A DNA stretch of 64,000 nucleotides from Viola odorata (GCA_963691705.1 OY829539.1:38759656-38823655), one strand, 5' to 3'. Shown: positions 20,831 through 31,929, numbered from the stretch's first letter. Numbers and translations are program-made. The notes: generated from the sequence alone by a model not told the origin.

Positions 20831-23800
20831 ATTGAATCTTGGGTCATGGATTCTGGTGCATCATTCCATGCCACTCCAAGCAAGGATTCAATGCTAAATT
20901 TCAGATCTGGAAATTTTGGCAAAGTTCGTCTTGCTGATGACGAGACTTTGGACATTACAGGTATGGGAGACATCAAAGTCAGAACCTCCTTTGGAACAAT
21001 CTGGTTGTTAAAAGATGTTAGATACGTTCCTGGACTCAAGAGGATGCTGCTCTCTGTGGGTCAGTTGGATGAGGAAGGGTATCGTGTCATCTTTGGAAAC
21101 AGACAATGGAAGGTTGTGAAGGCGAATTTGGTTGTTACTCGTGGTGATAAAGTTGGAACTCTTTATACTATGGAACAATCATGTGACGAGGTTAATGCAA
21201 TTACTGATGATGTCGGCCCATCAACTCTTTGGCACCAAAGACTTGGGCATATGAGTCAGAAGGGTATGAAGCTGCTAGTTTCTAAGGGTAAGATTCCAGA
21301 ATTGAAGAATGTGGAAGTTGGATTCTCTGAACCATGTGTGTTTGGGAAGCAGAAATGAGTTACTTTTGTAAAATCAGGGAATGCACCTAAGTCTATAAAG
21401 TTAGAGCTAGTTCAGACAGATGTGTACGGACCGACTACAGTTGCCTCCGTGGGAGGATCACACTACTATGTCACTTTCATTGATGATTCCACTAGAAAGG
21501 TATGGGTTTATTTTCTGAAAAATAAATCTGACGTATTTGAAACCTTTAAGAAGTGGAAGGCAGAAGTTGAAAACTAGACAGGCTTGAAGATTAAGAGCCT
21601 GAAATCAAATAATGGGGGTGAATACAGCAGTGATGAGTTCAAAGCCTATTGTGTAGAACACGGAATCGGAATGATAAAGACTATTCCTGAGACACCGCAA
21701 CAGAATGGAGTTGTAGAGCGAATGAATAGGACCTTGAATGAGAGAGCCAAGAGTATGAGAATACATGCAGGATTGCCAAAGATATTTTGGGCAGATGCAG
21801 TTAGTACAGCGGCATATCTCATTAACAGAGGACCCTTAGTCCCTTTGGGGTTCAAAATTCCAGAGGAAGAGATGGGGTACCATTTCTGAAAACGAGGTAA
21901 ATCTCTCACACCTGAGAGTTTTTGGTTGTGTTTCTTATGTGCGGGATAAAGATTCTGACAGGGATAAGCTTGATCCTAAAGCAAAGAAGGTTACTTTTAT
22001 TGGCTATGGCTCAGATGAGATGGGGTACCATTTCTGGGATGAGCTGAACAAGAAAGCCATTAGAAGCAAGGATGTCACCTTCAATGAGAATGCAGTATAT
22101 AAGGATAAGCTGACAGCAGATTCTGAAACGACAAAGAAACAAGCAGTAAAAGAGCAGATTGTGTTGGAAGACATTACAGAGGATGTTCTTGCAGGGGACA
22201 GTGGGAGTTTGGTAAATAGAGATGTTGAGGAGGTAGTCCCAGTTGCCCCAGATGTTGCAGTAAGAAGATCAAATAGAGTTTCGCGACCGCCACAAAGATC
22301 CTCTCCTTCAGCTTATTACTTGCTTTTGACTAAGGATGGTGAACCTGAGAGTTATTCAGAGGCAATGCAGATGGATGAGTCAGTTCAGTGGGAGCTAGCC
22401 ATGAATGAGGAGATGAGTTCGCTTAAGAAGAATGAGACTTGGTCGTTGACTAAGTTACCAGCAGGAAAGAAGGCTTTGCAGAATAAATGGGTGTTCAGGA
22501 TTAAAGAAGAACTTGATGGCAGCAAGAGATACAAGGCAAGGTTAGTGGTGAAAGGTTTTCAGCAGAAAAAGGGCATTGACTACAATGAGATTTTTTCTCC
22601 GGTTGTCAACATGACTACTATCAGACTTGTTTTGGGTATCGTGGCTGCAGAGGAATTACATCTAGAGTAGCTAGATGTGAAGACCGTGTTCTTACATGGT
22701 GATCTTGAGGAGGACATTTATATGACACAACCAGAGGGGTTCCCGGTAGCTGGGAAAGAGGACATGGTTTGCAAGCTGAAAAAGAGCTTGTATGGTTTGA
22801 AGCAAGCACCAAGGCAGTGGTGCTTGAAGTTTGACAGCTTTATGATGAGGAGTAAGTACACGAGGTGTACTATGGATCATTGTTGCTATGTTAAGCAATT
22901 TGATTCATCTTATATTATATTGTTGTTGTATGTTGATGACATGTTAATCGCAGGATCTGACATGAGAGAAATCAACAAGTTGAAGAGACAGATGTCTCTA
23001 GATTTTGAGATGAAGGATTTGGGTCCCTCAAAGCAGATACTTGGTATGAGCATCATTAGAGATAGAAGTGAAGGTACTCTGAAATTGTTGCAAGAGAAGT
23101 GCATTAGGAAGGTGTTAAATAATTTTAACCTCCAAGATGCGAAGATCAGAAGTACGCCTTTGGGAGCCCACTTCAATCTCACAAAGAAGCAGTCACCTCA
23201 AACGGATGAAGACAAAGAAGAAATGGCTATTGTTCCATATGCATCTGCAGTTGGTAGTTTGATATATGCTATGGTGTGCACGAGACCAGACATTGCTCAT
23301 GCAGTGGGAGTTGTTAGCAGATTCATGTCTAATCTTGGGAGAGAGCATTTGGAGGCGGTTAAGTGGCTGCTATGCTACTTGAAAGGTACCTCTAAGGCTG
23401 CGTTATGTTTCTGCAGGAAAGATGTAATCTTGGAAGGATTCACTGATGCAGATTTGGGTGGTTGTGAGGATACAAGAAAGAGTACTACGGGATATACTTT
23501 CACTTTGGGTGGCACAACAGTTAGTTGGATGTCTCGACTTCAAAAGAGTGTTGCTCTTTCAACCACGGAAGCAGAGTACATTGCTATTTCAGAAGCCAGC
23601 AAGGAAATGATTTGGTTGAAGAATTTTCTTGAGGAGTTGGCAAGAAATAGGAAGACAATGCTCTGTACAGCGAGAGTCAGAGTGCCATTCATCTTGCGAA
23701 GAATCCTGTGTTTCATGCTAGGATAAAACATATCCAGTTGAGATATCACTTTATCAGAGAGTTGATTAGTGATTGTACTTTGTCCTTGAAGAAAATCCTT

Positions 23801-23890
23801 GGTTGAAGGAATCCAGCAGATATGCTGACCAAGGTAGTTACTAAAGAGAAGTTGAAGTTTTGCATAACTTCAACTGGCCTTCAAAACTGA
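20831..23890 (+). pseudogene. pol: Copia pol (protease, integrase, RT, RNase H)
   Basis: Protease MDSGASFHATPS at 20846. Pre-integrase finger LWHQRLGHMS, where the first Cys of C-X2-C reads Ser (FSEPC). Integrase D (QTDVYGP), second Asp changed to Asn (SNNGGEY, near 21610) and QQNGVVERMNRT. RT with LLLYVDDML (YVDD 22929-22940). RNase H with STTEAEYIA, then the frame ends about 23890 (FCITSTGLQN). Breaks: TGA 21356-21358, TAG near 21577, a 20-bp filler and frameshift at 21869-21888, TAG 22668-22670, a frameshift near 23670 and a TGA near 23803. It cannot be translated whole. Confidence 0.88.
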
Positions 23891-23983
23891 CTGTTGAAGA
23901 AGGCTCAGCGCATATAGAGTTGCTTAATGTTGTTTGGGTTTTACTAGAGTTACATGAGTGAGAGTGGACCTGTGATCAGTCTC

Positions 23984-23995
23984 CAAGTGGGAGAT
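23984..23995 (+). other. Copia polypurine tract
   Basis: AAGTGGGAGAT-type purine run directly before the 3' LTR TGTTGG at 23996. Confidence 0.75.
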
Positions 23996-24235
23996 TGTTG
24001 GGCATGTGGAGTCTGATATACCACATCGCTAACATAGGGAATGGAGGTCGGCCCTTTCCCTCTAAATAGACTCTCTTGTAATTGTAAAACTAACGAATAT
24101 TAAGACTAATAATATTTATGCGGTTTGTAGAGTGCGGCTAGACCGATACCACGTTAATCCTTTGTCTTGTCTATTGTCGTTTATCTTTCTCAATCTAGGT
24201 TATCTTTCGGTCTCCTACTCAGGTAATTCGTAACA
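23996..24235 (+). repeat. Copia 3' LTR
   Basis: 240 bp, same ends and length as the 5' LTR. It is followed by the GCTTA target duplication. Confidence 0.92.
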
Positions 24236-24257
24236 GCTTATACACAAACTCCATAGA

Positions 24258-25110
24258 TCAACCGTACCAATACCAAACCCTCTCAAGAGACATACTAAAA
24301 CACATACTAGCCATACCAACTTGTAAGAAATCACCATAAATATCTCTTGGTACAACTATCTCACCTTTCGGCCTAACCAAAACTCCAAATTTCATGCGTT
24401 TCCACAAGTACTCCTCAAAAGCAAGTGTTTCGGCCTTAGGCTTTTGCATAGGACCATCATCAATTAAATTAAATTCAACTCTAGAATCATATGCACTAAT
24501 GATGTCCACATACCTACACAGTTCCGCTCTAAGAAAGTTTAATCCAACCACACCCTTTTGTCTAGGGCTTGGCGCAATATGCTCCACGGAATTGCTATGT
24601 TTCTTCCACTCCAATTGAAGTAGCTTAGGGGACTCATCCTCCTTAATAAATTCTTTCTTTATCTGCCTTAAAGAAGATGAAATAGAAGAAGAGAAAACAA
24701 TTGGATAAGGGTTAGTAAAATTCAATTGCTTCAGCAAAGCTTCACTCTTTTTGCCAAGAATCTCTTGCACTACTAGTGCATTTCCACTCTCTCCCTTCGG
24801 TACTCTCGCTCAACTCGTCCTTTTTATGAGTACAATTCTCTTCTTTCAACCCATGCTCACTCTTTTCATGGGGGCTGTTTTGTTTATTTATTTTCTCCTT
24901 TTTAATTCTCAATTTTCCTCTTTGCTTCTCAACATCTCTAGCCTTTTTCCATTCGTCGTATGAGTTTTCTATATATTGTTGATCCTCAAGGACTTCGAGG
25001 GGCACCAATAGTCTTAAGGAGATCTTTCGGCCATCTTTTATGAATTTGTAACGACCGTCCTTGCCTCTTTGAGTGACTCATTTCTCTTGCAGCCATGATC
25101 GACCATATAT
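24258..25110 (-). pseudogene. Element E region downstream of protease, unknown product
   Basis: Two overlapping minus-strand frames. 25008-24742 continues the post-protease linker in a frame different from the 342-residue ORF (VPLEVLEDQQYIENSYDEWK, then a Lys/Glu-rich stretch). 24770-24258 is 170 codons open with LNFLRAELCRYVDIISAYDS and RPKGEIVVPRDIYGDFL; I recognise no domain. No YxDD, DD35E or HHCC motif is seen. The coding-looking sequence ends just before the copia target site at 24240. It may be an element-specific protein or relic of one. Confidence 0.45.
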
Positions 25111-26014
25111 GGCTCGACTTCATTGGTATCACATCGCAAAGCACATCATCCTTGAACTTCCCAATAGAAAATGAAATCAAGACTTGCTTAGTTACCAACA
25201 AGTCCCTTCCGCTGAGCATACAACGCTGCAGGTATGGCTTTGGATGCTTTGTCGTTGGAAGGCCTGTCTTGTGCACCATCAATGTACTTGCATGATTCGC
25301 TAACCTTCCTTCATCGATCTCTATTGAGTAACCATTCTCTTTTACCAGGCAACGAGTATAAAAGACACCTTGTGCAATGCTTGAACTCGCTGCTGCCTCT
25401 TGTTGTACACCTAACTCACACTTAGTGATAAGTGTTTTATCTTGCTCTTTGAAACATGGTGCGCTTGGTGATGGACTCGTTCCCTTGACTACCTTCGGAT
25501 CATATCTTGGTCTCGACATAGCCAACTCACGGCCCTCTCTTCTCTTTTGTTCCAGCGCCTTACTAACCTCTTCAACCTTCTCTCTGAGGTGATTAACCAA
25601 TTCTTGCCATGACATCTCCTCTAAGGTTTCATCATTGGCTTTTAAGCCAACCGGGGGCTTCCTTGGAACGAAAGTTGGTGGTGTCTCCATCCTCTCGTAC
25701 CTAACATTCTGCCCTAGCCTCTCATAGGCTCTCTCATGCACAACCTCCTTATACAAACTCTCACTTTGTGACTGGCGTTCAGGTCTATGCCAAGGTGGTT
25801 CGCGTTTCAATATGTCTGCGTGCCAATAGGCCTTGCGTTCTGCTCTATCTTCGAACCATGGTAGTGCATGCCCTTGCTCGCTTGCGTGCCATGATGTCTC
25901 ACGCTTGTGTATCCTTGGCTCATGTCTTGGGCTAGACATAGCAAACTCATGTTGGCCCCTTCTCCTCCTGTCCACTGCCTCATACCTCGCTCTCTCCATA
26001 GATGATATTGACAT
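24986..26014 (-). CDS. Element E gag/protease-like protein (342 aa)
   Basis: An uninterrupted 342-codon frame, the longest open frame of its group in C, E and F. Residues 1-175 are Arg/Glu/His-rich, with repeats of HxxRETSWHxSE type and a coiled-coil-like EELVNHLREKVEEVSKALEQ segment; no capsid core or zinc knuckle is seen. Residues about 205-300 resemble the gypsy protease region of C and F (VFYTRCLVKENG, then IEIDEGRLANHAS, then LISFSIGKFKDDVLCDVIPM). The usual catalytic IIDGGS is IEIDEGR, so activity is doubtful. The last ~40 residues follow a probable frameshift near 25110. Translation in the plant is unproven. Confidence 0.55.
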   Translation of the reverse strand: MSISSMERARYEAVDRRRRGQHEFAMSSPRHEPRIHKRETSWHASEQGHALPWFEDRAERKAYWHADILKREPPWHRPERQSQSESLYKEVVHERAYERLGQNVRYERMETPPTFVPRKPPVGLKANDETLEEMSWQELVNHLREKVEEVSKALEQKRREGRELAMSRPRYDPKVVKGTSPSPSAPCFKEQDKTLITKCELGVQQEAAASSSIAQGVFYTRCLVKENGYSIEIDEGRLANHASTLMVHKTGLPTTKHPKPYLQRCMLSGRDLLVTKQVLISFSIGKFKDDVLCDVIPMKSSHIWSIMAAREMSHSKRQGRSLQIHKRWPKDLLKTIGAPRSP

Positions 26015-26430
26015 GACTTAAAAATTACATTTTTCGCTCACAGCTTGTGTCTGCAACTTGCAAAATCAATATCTTCCACGCCTGATCTCCGAATTGAGCG
26101 ATTCTTTTTGTAGTAGATCCGTAACAGCTCCAAGTATGTTGTGTAAAAATTTCAGAATTTTCTGGGCTGACCTCCTATATATTGATTTTGTGTTTCGGTT
26201 CCAGAATTTTCTGACTCTAAGAAACAACGACTAAAGGAACACGTCTTGGGACTTTGGCTTTAAATTTTGACTCCGGTGTCCGAATCACCTGATTCTTTTT
26301 GATTCAGATTCCTAATAGACACAGCTTTCCAACGGAATCTCTTTCACTGAAATACGACTTCAACAAGTATGTATTGAAATATGATTTCGACACTGACAGT
26401 TTTGGTGGACTGTTTTTGGTGACACTTTGA

Positions 26431-26537
26431 TGACACTTTGGGGGACTGATTTTTGTAACTCTATTTTGACACTTTGGGGACTGATTTTTGTGACTCTATT
26501 TTGACACTTTGGGGGACTGATTTTTGTGACTCTATTT
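26431..26537. repeat. 35-36 bp triplication in the element E leader
   Basis: Three adjacent units starting at 26431, 26467 and 26502, each TGACACTTTGGGG followed by ACTGATTTTTGT. A partial fourth copy (TGACACTTTGA) precedes them near 26420. They lie between PBS and the start of the gag-like frame. Confidence 0.8.
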
Positions 26538-26747
26538 GGTAGACATAAGACAAACAAATCGGATTAGATTTGTCTAAATAAAAACACAAACGCAAAGGAA
26601 AACTTGATTTAGAAAATTGATTTCTAAACCGACTCAACAAAAACACGAAAATAACTAAATGGGTGAAGGGTGATTGACTCCGAACTAGAGTAAATTGACA
26701 CAATGATTTAATGAAAATAGATAACGTACCAAACTTGAACGGCATTC

Positions 26748-26759
26748 GCTCCGCTACCA
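26748..26759 (-). other. Element E primer binding site
   Basis: Minus strand TGGTAGCGGAGC, two bases inside the 5' LTR end at 26762. Identical over 12 bases to the copia and TRIM PBS. Confidence 0.8.
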
Positions 26760-26761
26760 AC

Positions 26762-28072
26762 TGATACGATCCTCACTAGGCGTGAATCGTTTCTCCTTAA
26801 GCGATCGTTGTCCAAGAGTGGATTCATGTGGAATAGTAACTCAATCTTGCGCTGACCCTGTTGGACGTGATTATCCAACCAACCCAGCTACGCAATCAAG
26901 GATCTTGCTCGAACTTCTAACCCTCTAACCCTTGGTGAGGTTAGCAACCTAGATAGGCGAACAATAGAATGAACTTTTGATTTACTTGAGTTGTTCTTCG
27001 AGTGTTCGGGCTCAAAGGATTCAAGGTTCTTAGTGAGATCAATTAACGCAAGTGTTTGGCTGAAAAAAAGATCTAATTTTATTAAGCCAAATGGCTGCCT
27101 TTAAATAGGCATAAACAATACAAGTTTAACTAAGACTAGAAAACCTATTTTAACTAGAACTCCTAAGTAACTTCGAAATAGAACTTCTACTAGTCTAATA
27201 ACTGTAAAAACTAATTAAAAAATACAAATAAAGCTTTCTAAAACTTCCCAGAAGCATTCTCATCATCAGGCCAAGGTTTGGGCCGAATTCTCCAAGTCGC
27301 GGGCTGCTCGCGTTCACACTGCGCGCCAAAATGTCCACCCGCCCTAACTGTTGATTGGCTTGTCCGATTAGGCTGAAACTTGTCCCATTCGATAGCTAAG
27401 ACCCAAAAATATTAGTAGGGTGCTCCTCTTCCTGGTCCGGGCCTGAATGGTATGAAGAATGGTCGTTGGCGTTGACAGACGCGTTTTGAAGTCCTCGTCC
27501 GCGTAGGATTACTGTCAGTGAAAATGTAACGAGCCATAACAAACAAACGGTACGTCCGTTTGATCTGAATTTTGGATACAATGAAGAAGACATCATGAGG
27601 TTTTATAATTGATATAGATCGCATGATTCGGACTTCTGATGAGAGAGATACGGTCCGACGAAGTTGTCCGTCACGTTTGCGCTTAGGACACTTGTGCATG
27701 CAAAAGTAGCAACGGGCCATCTTACAAGTTGTTCGTCCAAATGTCCTCAAACTGGGCAGAGGCTCTCCTAAGATCCCAATCAGTCTTTTATTTATCTTGG
27801 ACCCCGATTTGGAACCTTTCTTCCATGAATTGGCTCGTGTAGATGTGCAACCTTGCACTATGCGCCTCCAAGCAACCTTCCATGTCATCCTTCTCCTAAG
27901 GACTTGATCCAGCAACGTTCCTTGCCTAGTTTCTATGTCTAGATGTTTTTGTAACCTCCCTTGAAGCTTTGGAATGTCTTGGGCTTGACATTTTGGGTTG
28001 ATTGGCCTTGGTCGCAAGGCGTGTGCGCGTTGTGCTTGCGTTAGGGTTAGGCTCGGGGCTAGGATCGTATCA
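26762..28072 (-). repeat. Element E 5' LTR (1,311 bp)
   Basis: Ends TGATACGATCCT (26762) and AGGATCGTATCA (28072), a 12-bp inverted terminus. Similar along its length to the solo LTR at 15988-17291 read on the other strand. Minus-strand frames inside (e.g. 28089-27412) are LTR sequence and not a gene. Confidence 0.85.
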
Positions 28073-29440
28073 ACTTGGTACCTGCACACTCACTTAAAAG
28101 TTAGTAAATATTAACTCCCTCATGTGTTTTAACACTCGTGTTTGGTCACTCATAAAAGATAGCCTCGTAAATCACTCAAGACAACCTTACACAAATTGCT
28201 TGCACACCGCGCAATCCTTACCACCTGCACACTCACTTAAAAGTTAGTAAATAATAACTCCCTCATGTGTTTTAACACTCGTGTTTGGTCATTCATAAAA
28301 GATAGCCTCGTAAATCACTCAAGACAACCTTACACAAATTGCTTGCACATCATGCAATCCTTACCGCAATCAACCTTGTGGTTCAAGTTAAGCGTTTGTT
28401 CACAATTGTCTTCACTAGTGCTCAAGGAATTAAAACAAGATAAGAGAAGGATTTTAGAAATACAAGACTCCGGAAAACTATTGGACAGAAGTGAGAAAAC
28501 ACTCGAAAGAAGGTAAGACTCAAGACATAGGACTCGATTGGAGGTTTAAGTTTGGGGTCGGAGCCAAAATCTTTTTGACTAAAGCAAATCTTATGAAAAC
28601 TTGTAAGAAGGAAGGTAAGAGATGAATGTGAAAGGTTTTGTTCAGGTGGTGATGGAATGGAATAGTTTGGTCACTCACTCTCGTCACTTTCTAGCTAGGC
28701 AAGTTAGGGTAGGGTACATTTGGGTTTTTGTATTGTACTTCTTTTCTTTTCTTTTTTTCTTTTTTTTGTGTAGAATCTCTTCAGGTTTTAGTTGGACATA
28801 AGAGAAGGATTGAAAGGCTAGATTCTAGATGTACTTGGTACCTTCCTACACTAAACGATTTCTAGCTAGGTGAAGAGAGAAGTAGACTAGGTGTTGGTTG
28901 AGGAAAATCCAGAAAAGGTGAGGTGAGAGGGAGGGGCGTCGCTGGCTTGTATTCAATGCAAGAGATGGATGTGTGATGGTCGGAGATGGAAGGGAAAGGA
29001 TTTTTTAATGGGAAATAAAATCTTTCAGGAAATTTGAAATGTTTTTGAATCAAACCCCCTCACTCTCACTCAATGGTTGAAGCTCTCGAATGACTCGGAT
29101 GAACACCATATGACCATCTTTCTGTTTCATTGATCTTTTGGACTACTAAATGCTGGAATAAAATTTACCAACTTATATCAAACGAAACTAGGATGTAAGG
29201 AGAACACGTTAGATGTAAGAAACACAAGAATTGATGGAGGAAAACTCAACTGACACTGTTCACAAAATGAACACTCAAATATGGAAATTTTTACACCTCT
29301 CGGTAAAGTTGGCCCAAAAGCTCAACGAGAACCCTAAAAAGGAAAATGTTTAAGACACATTATGGAAGGATTTAACACATACAATGGAAGCTTTTTGGTG
29401 GGAAGATTAAGACACAAGAACGTGAACTCTATGGCATCAA
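28073..29440 (-). other. Element C 5' leader
   Basis: Untranslated region between the PBS of C and the point of E insertion. It contains a 143-bp direct duplication (annotated separately) and a T-rich tract near 28740-28765. No protein-coding frame is supported. Confidence 0.6.
28081..28366. repeat. 143-bp tandem duplication in the element C leader
   Basis: Units 28081-28223 and 28224-28366 are nearly identical (for example 'ctccctcatgtgttttaac' in both). They sit immediately upstream of where gag begins. Related sequence occurs in the leader of the C relative near 63430-63520. Confidence 0.88.
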
Positions 29441-29454
29441 GAGCTCTGCTACCA
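29441..29454 (-). other. Element C primer binding site
   Basis: Minus strand TGGTAGCAGAGCTC, two bases after the 5' LTR end. Initiator-Met-like type. Confidence 0.75.
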
Positions 29455-29456
29455 CA

Positions 29457-29837
29457 TGATGCGCTCCGTCTCGTTGTAAAATGAGTCGTAGTGCATGGAG
29501 GTTCTTGGTTAGGATCTAGCCCAAGAGGTCACACTAAATGTTGACACGAAATAAATACAAGGACACACAAAAGGAGGACTCGAAAATGCAGCGGACAGAA
29601 GGAATATAAGATACAAAAGATAAGAGGAGGTTACCGTTAGAGTGAAGACGGACGGAATGGACGACGTTGAACACGACGAATAGTATAGAACAGACACAAG
29701 ACTTGAAGAACACAATGTTGTAAAATGATAAGTGATACGCACATATATTTCGTACATAAAATAGCAATCAACGATTACAAGGTTTGATTTCCCAAAGAGA
29801 GATAGGGAGGATTATTCTCAACTCAAACTATCTCTCA
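29457..29837 (-). repeat. Element C 5' LTR, truncated
   Basis: TGATGCGCTC at 29457 and about 380 bp matching 8838-9215. At 29838 the sequence switches abruptly to element F leader, so the upstream part of the LTR including its promoter is lost. Confidence 0.8.
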
Positions 29838-30083
29838 AAGAACTTGAATCTTAGATAGCAAATCAATTCAAAATCCCAAATCTCTTCGACCAATCTTAGT
29901 AATAATTCAGAATTAAGCTCTAAGACACCAAAAAAAACAAAACTGACACTCAATGATAGGTTTTTCAAGTTGCGAATCAAAAAGAAGAAGAGAAGAAGAA
30001 ATCACAACTTGCTGGAAAATTCTAAATGATTGTAAACATGTTACAAGCCTAGTTTCTAGAACCACCTTTGGTCCGCTACCAAA
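29838..30083 (-). repeat. Second, truncated element F leader with PBS
   Basis: Matches the F leader at 34372-34616 closely by eye ('agcaaatcaattcaaaatcc' in both). It carries a PBS-like TGGTAGCGGAC (30081-30071) next to the LTR starting at 30084. So that LTR serves as 3' LTR of F and as 5' LTR of a second, truncated copy. Confidence 0.75.
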
Positions 30084-31771
30084 TGATACGTCTCGGATCT
30101 CTTAGGAATGTTAGTTGTTGATCTTGTTCAAGAAACCCTCTTCAAACAGCAGCAAATAACCAACTGACCCAATTAAGTTCCTAACCCAACCGTAATGGAT
30201 GATTAGAACCCTAATTCGATAACCAATTAGGATCTCGACTCAAAACTTCTAATTTCCTAAACCAACCTGCTTTAAAACCCTCTTCAAACAGCAGTAAATA
30301 ACTAACTGACTTCTAATTTCCTAAACCAGTTGTGCAGCATCTTCTTCTTTTCCCTTTCTCTTTTATGAAGTTTATATTTTATTTATTTTGTTATGAGTAG
30401 CTAAACCTCTTTTTCTTAGTAAAAGTCATCAAAGGTTGCGTAGGTTAATTGTGAGATGAGAACAAGCTTAATAAATTCATACATCTGTATTTGCTTATCT
30501 ACTGCATGCTTATCAATTCATCTAGGGTTAATTAGAATTCAGGCCAACTAATAATTAAAGCTAGGTGATTACAACCATCTTTATAATGATAACTCATATG
30601 CGAGGTTATTTAGTAAAGTAGGCAACTAGATCAGAGTCACTAGGATGCCAGTCCAATCTGACTAGAGTAGATAACCCAATTAAGGTAGTGCCTCGAACGT
30701 ACTGAGTGTCTCGCCCTAGGTGTGTCCTTCCTCCTCTTCATGAGCAGTCCGGATAGGAGCTCAGTAAACATACCTTAGGGAACGATGGGTTGTCAAGGTG
30801 CCTCCATAAACATACCTTGGAGTGGCTTTTCTTACGAAGAAAGGCAGGAGACCTAAACGTACCTGGTCTCTATAGCATGCCGATGAACCATAAGTTGAAC
30901 ACCCCTGTGCCAATGATCAACTGATCGTAATCGCAACATGAGATAGATATTTACTAGGAAGTCCCCTCTCATTGATTTTATCTTATTATTTACTTTATTG
31001 TGATTTGCTTTATTTTAGTAGTTAATCAATCACACACTCAAAAAAAACCCCTTTGGTTACCTTTTGTTCGGTTTGAGAATCCCAGTCGTACGCAGGAGTA
31101 AGCATCTTGCCCTAGTCCCTGAGTTCGACCTTATTACCACTATTCACAATCTGTTTTATGCATTCGACAATAGGAATTATTATTATTATTATTTTTTACA
31201 GCTTCAACGACCTGTCAGACGTCTCCCTAGTGTAAACTTGAAGAAGGACTAGCAATCCTATGTTGAATAGAACTTGGACTAGTAATCCTATGCTGAACAT
31301 AACTCGGACAAGTCAGCTCGTAATAGAACTAATAAAATGACTTGTCAAACCCTTAACACAAAGGATTTAACTAATTAACTTAATTAAAATATCCAACAAC
31401 TAATTAATTAGTTAATTAATTAAAAGACTCAAACTAATTAAATAAAATGCTAAAACAACCCTATGAGTCAAACAACCCCACTACGCATACTTGTTCTTAA
31501 AGCTTTCCATCTTTTGCATTTCTACTATTTTCTTAGCTTCTTGCAAACTTCCAAATGATAGTAACCATACTTAACAATGTTAACTCCAAGTATGAGAATG
31601 TTCTTGACACTTTTGAATGTTTTTTGCCGCAATGGAAAGACAATGCGTGAATACTACCTTCGTTTTATTCGTCTACGCCTTCTTTGCTTTCTTCTAATCT
31701 TTGTCTTTGGTCTAGAATGATGATGCTCCACTTGCTGACATCTTGAATCTTTAATGCTATCTTGGATCACA
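30084..31771 (-). repeat. Element F 3' LTR with internal insertion
   Basis: The outer parts (30084-30330 and about 31205-31771) match the 5' LTR. The middle holds foreign sequence in place of about 200 bp of LTR. A short duplication of 'accctcttcaaacagcag' occurs near 30135 and 30277. Confidence 0.78.
30340..31204 (+). repeat. Unclassified LTR-like insertion in the element F 3' LTR
   Basis: About 865 bp absent from the other F LTR. Its end 'ccctagtccctgagttcgac' near 31110 and the preceding 'cccctttggttacc' block resemble the 3' portion of Athila-type LTRs on the plus strand. No coding region, PBS or target duplication is visible. Confidence 0.4.
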
Positions 31772-31929
31772 TCATTCTCCCCCTCTTCGAAAGGATTCAT
31801 CCTCAAATCATAAGTATTATCTACAAAGACCAAGGATAAGTCAGTAGTAAGTTCAAAAACATTCAACTTCTCATCCTTACCCTCACACTCTAAATTGTTG
31901 CCATTGGACTCATCATGCATTAATTCCAT
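31772..31929 (-). pseudogene. Element F pol-tail and polypurine tract
   Basis: The frame 31929-31654 reads through the pol C-terminal signature DLRMNPFEEGEND into the LTR, ending with an Arg/Lys-rich LTR-encoded tail. The FEEGEN codons are the polypurine tract GAAGAGGGGGAGAATGA directly before the LTR TGTGATCC. As in E and J, PPT and coding sequence coincide. Confidence 0.7.

Larger units (their letters stand above)
19734..24235 (+). mobile_element. Ty1/copia element with both LTRs (4,502 bp, TSD GCTTA)
   Basis: 240-bp LTRs (19734-19973, 23996-24235) start TGTTGG and end TAACA, and are flanked by a perfect GCTTA repeat (19729-19733, 24236-24240). I count 9 differences between the LTRs, about 4%. 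Gag, protease, integrase, RT and RNase H occur in copia order. It interrupts the interior of element E. Structure is complete but the frame carries several stops and shifts, and an integrase catalytic Asp has changed. Lineage within copia was not determined. Confidence 0.93.
18697..28072 (-). mobile_element. Element E: non-autonomous gypsy-type LTR element
   Basis: 5' LTR 28072-26762, PBS 26759-26748, leader, a gag/protease-like frame (26014-24986), an unrecognised coding-looking region (25110-24258), then after a copia insertion a pol-tail (19656-19102), polypurine tract and an internally shortened 3' LTR (19101-18697). No RT, RNase H or integrase is present. The outer flanks, 18692-18696 GCTTG and 28073-28077 ACTTG, agree at 4 of 5 positions, consistent with an aged target duplication. 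The copia at 19734-24235 inserted later. Confidence 0.8.
8838..29837 (-). mobile_element. Element C: decayed Ty3/gypsy host of nested insertions
   Basis: Reading down the minus strand: truncated 5' LTR (29837-29457), PBS (29454-29441), leader (to 28073), gag (18696-17297), zinc knuckle and protease (15987-15505), start of RT (15113-14756), integrase to pol end (10629-9489), 3' LTR (from about 9433 to 8838). Four insertions interrupt it: element E, a solo LTR, a TRIM array with a copia fragment, and a copia inside E. RT from its early part to the integrase N-terminus is missing. The two LTR starts share TGATGCGCTC and about 380 bp that match closely by eye. Integrase ends with a GPF motif; no classical chromodomain was recognised, so the lineage stays open. 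Confidence 0.8.

Noticed and set aside
27412..28089. 225-codon minus-strand frame as a gene
   Set aside because: It lies entirely within the 5' LTR of E and recurs in the solo LTR and 3' LTR; it is LTR sequence.
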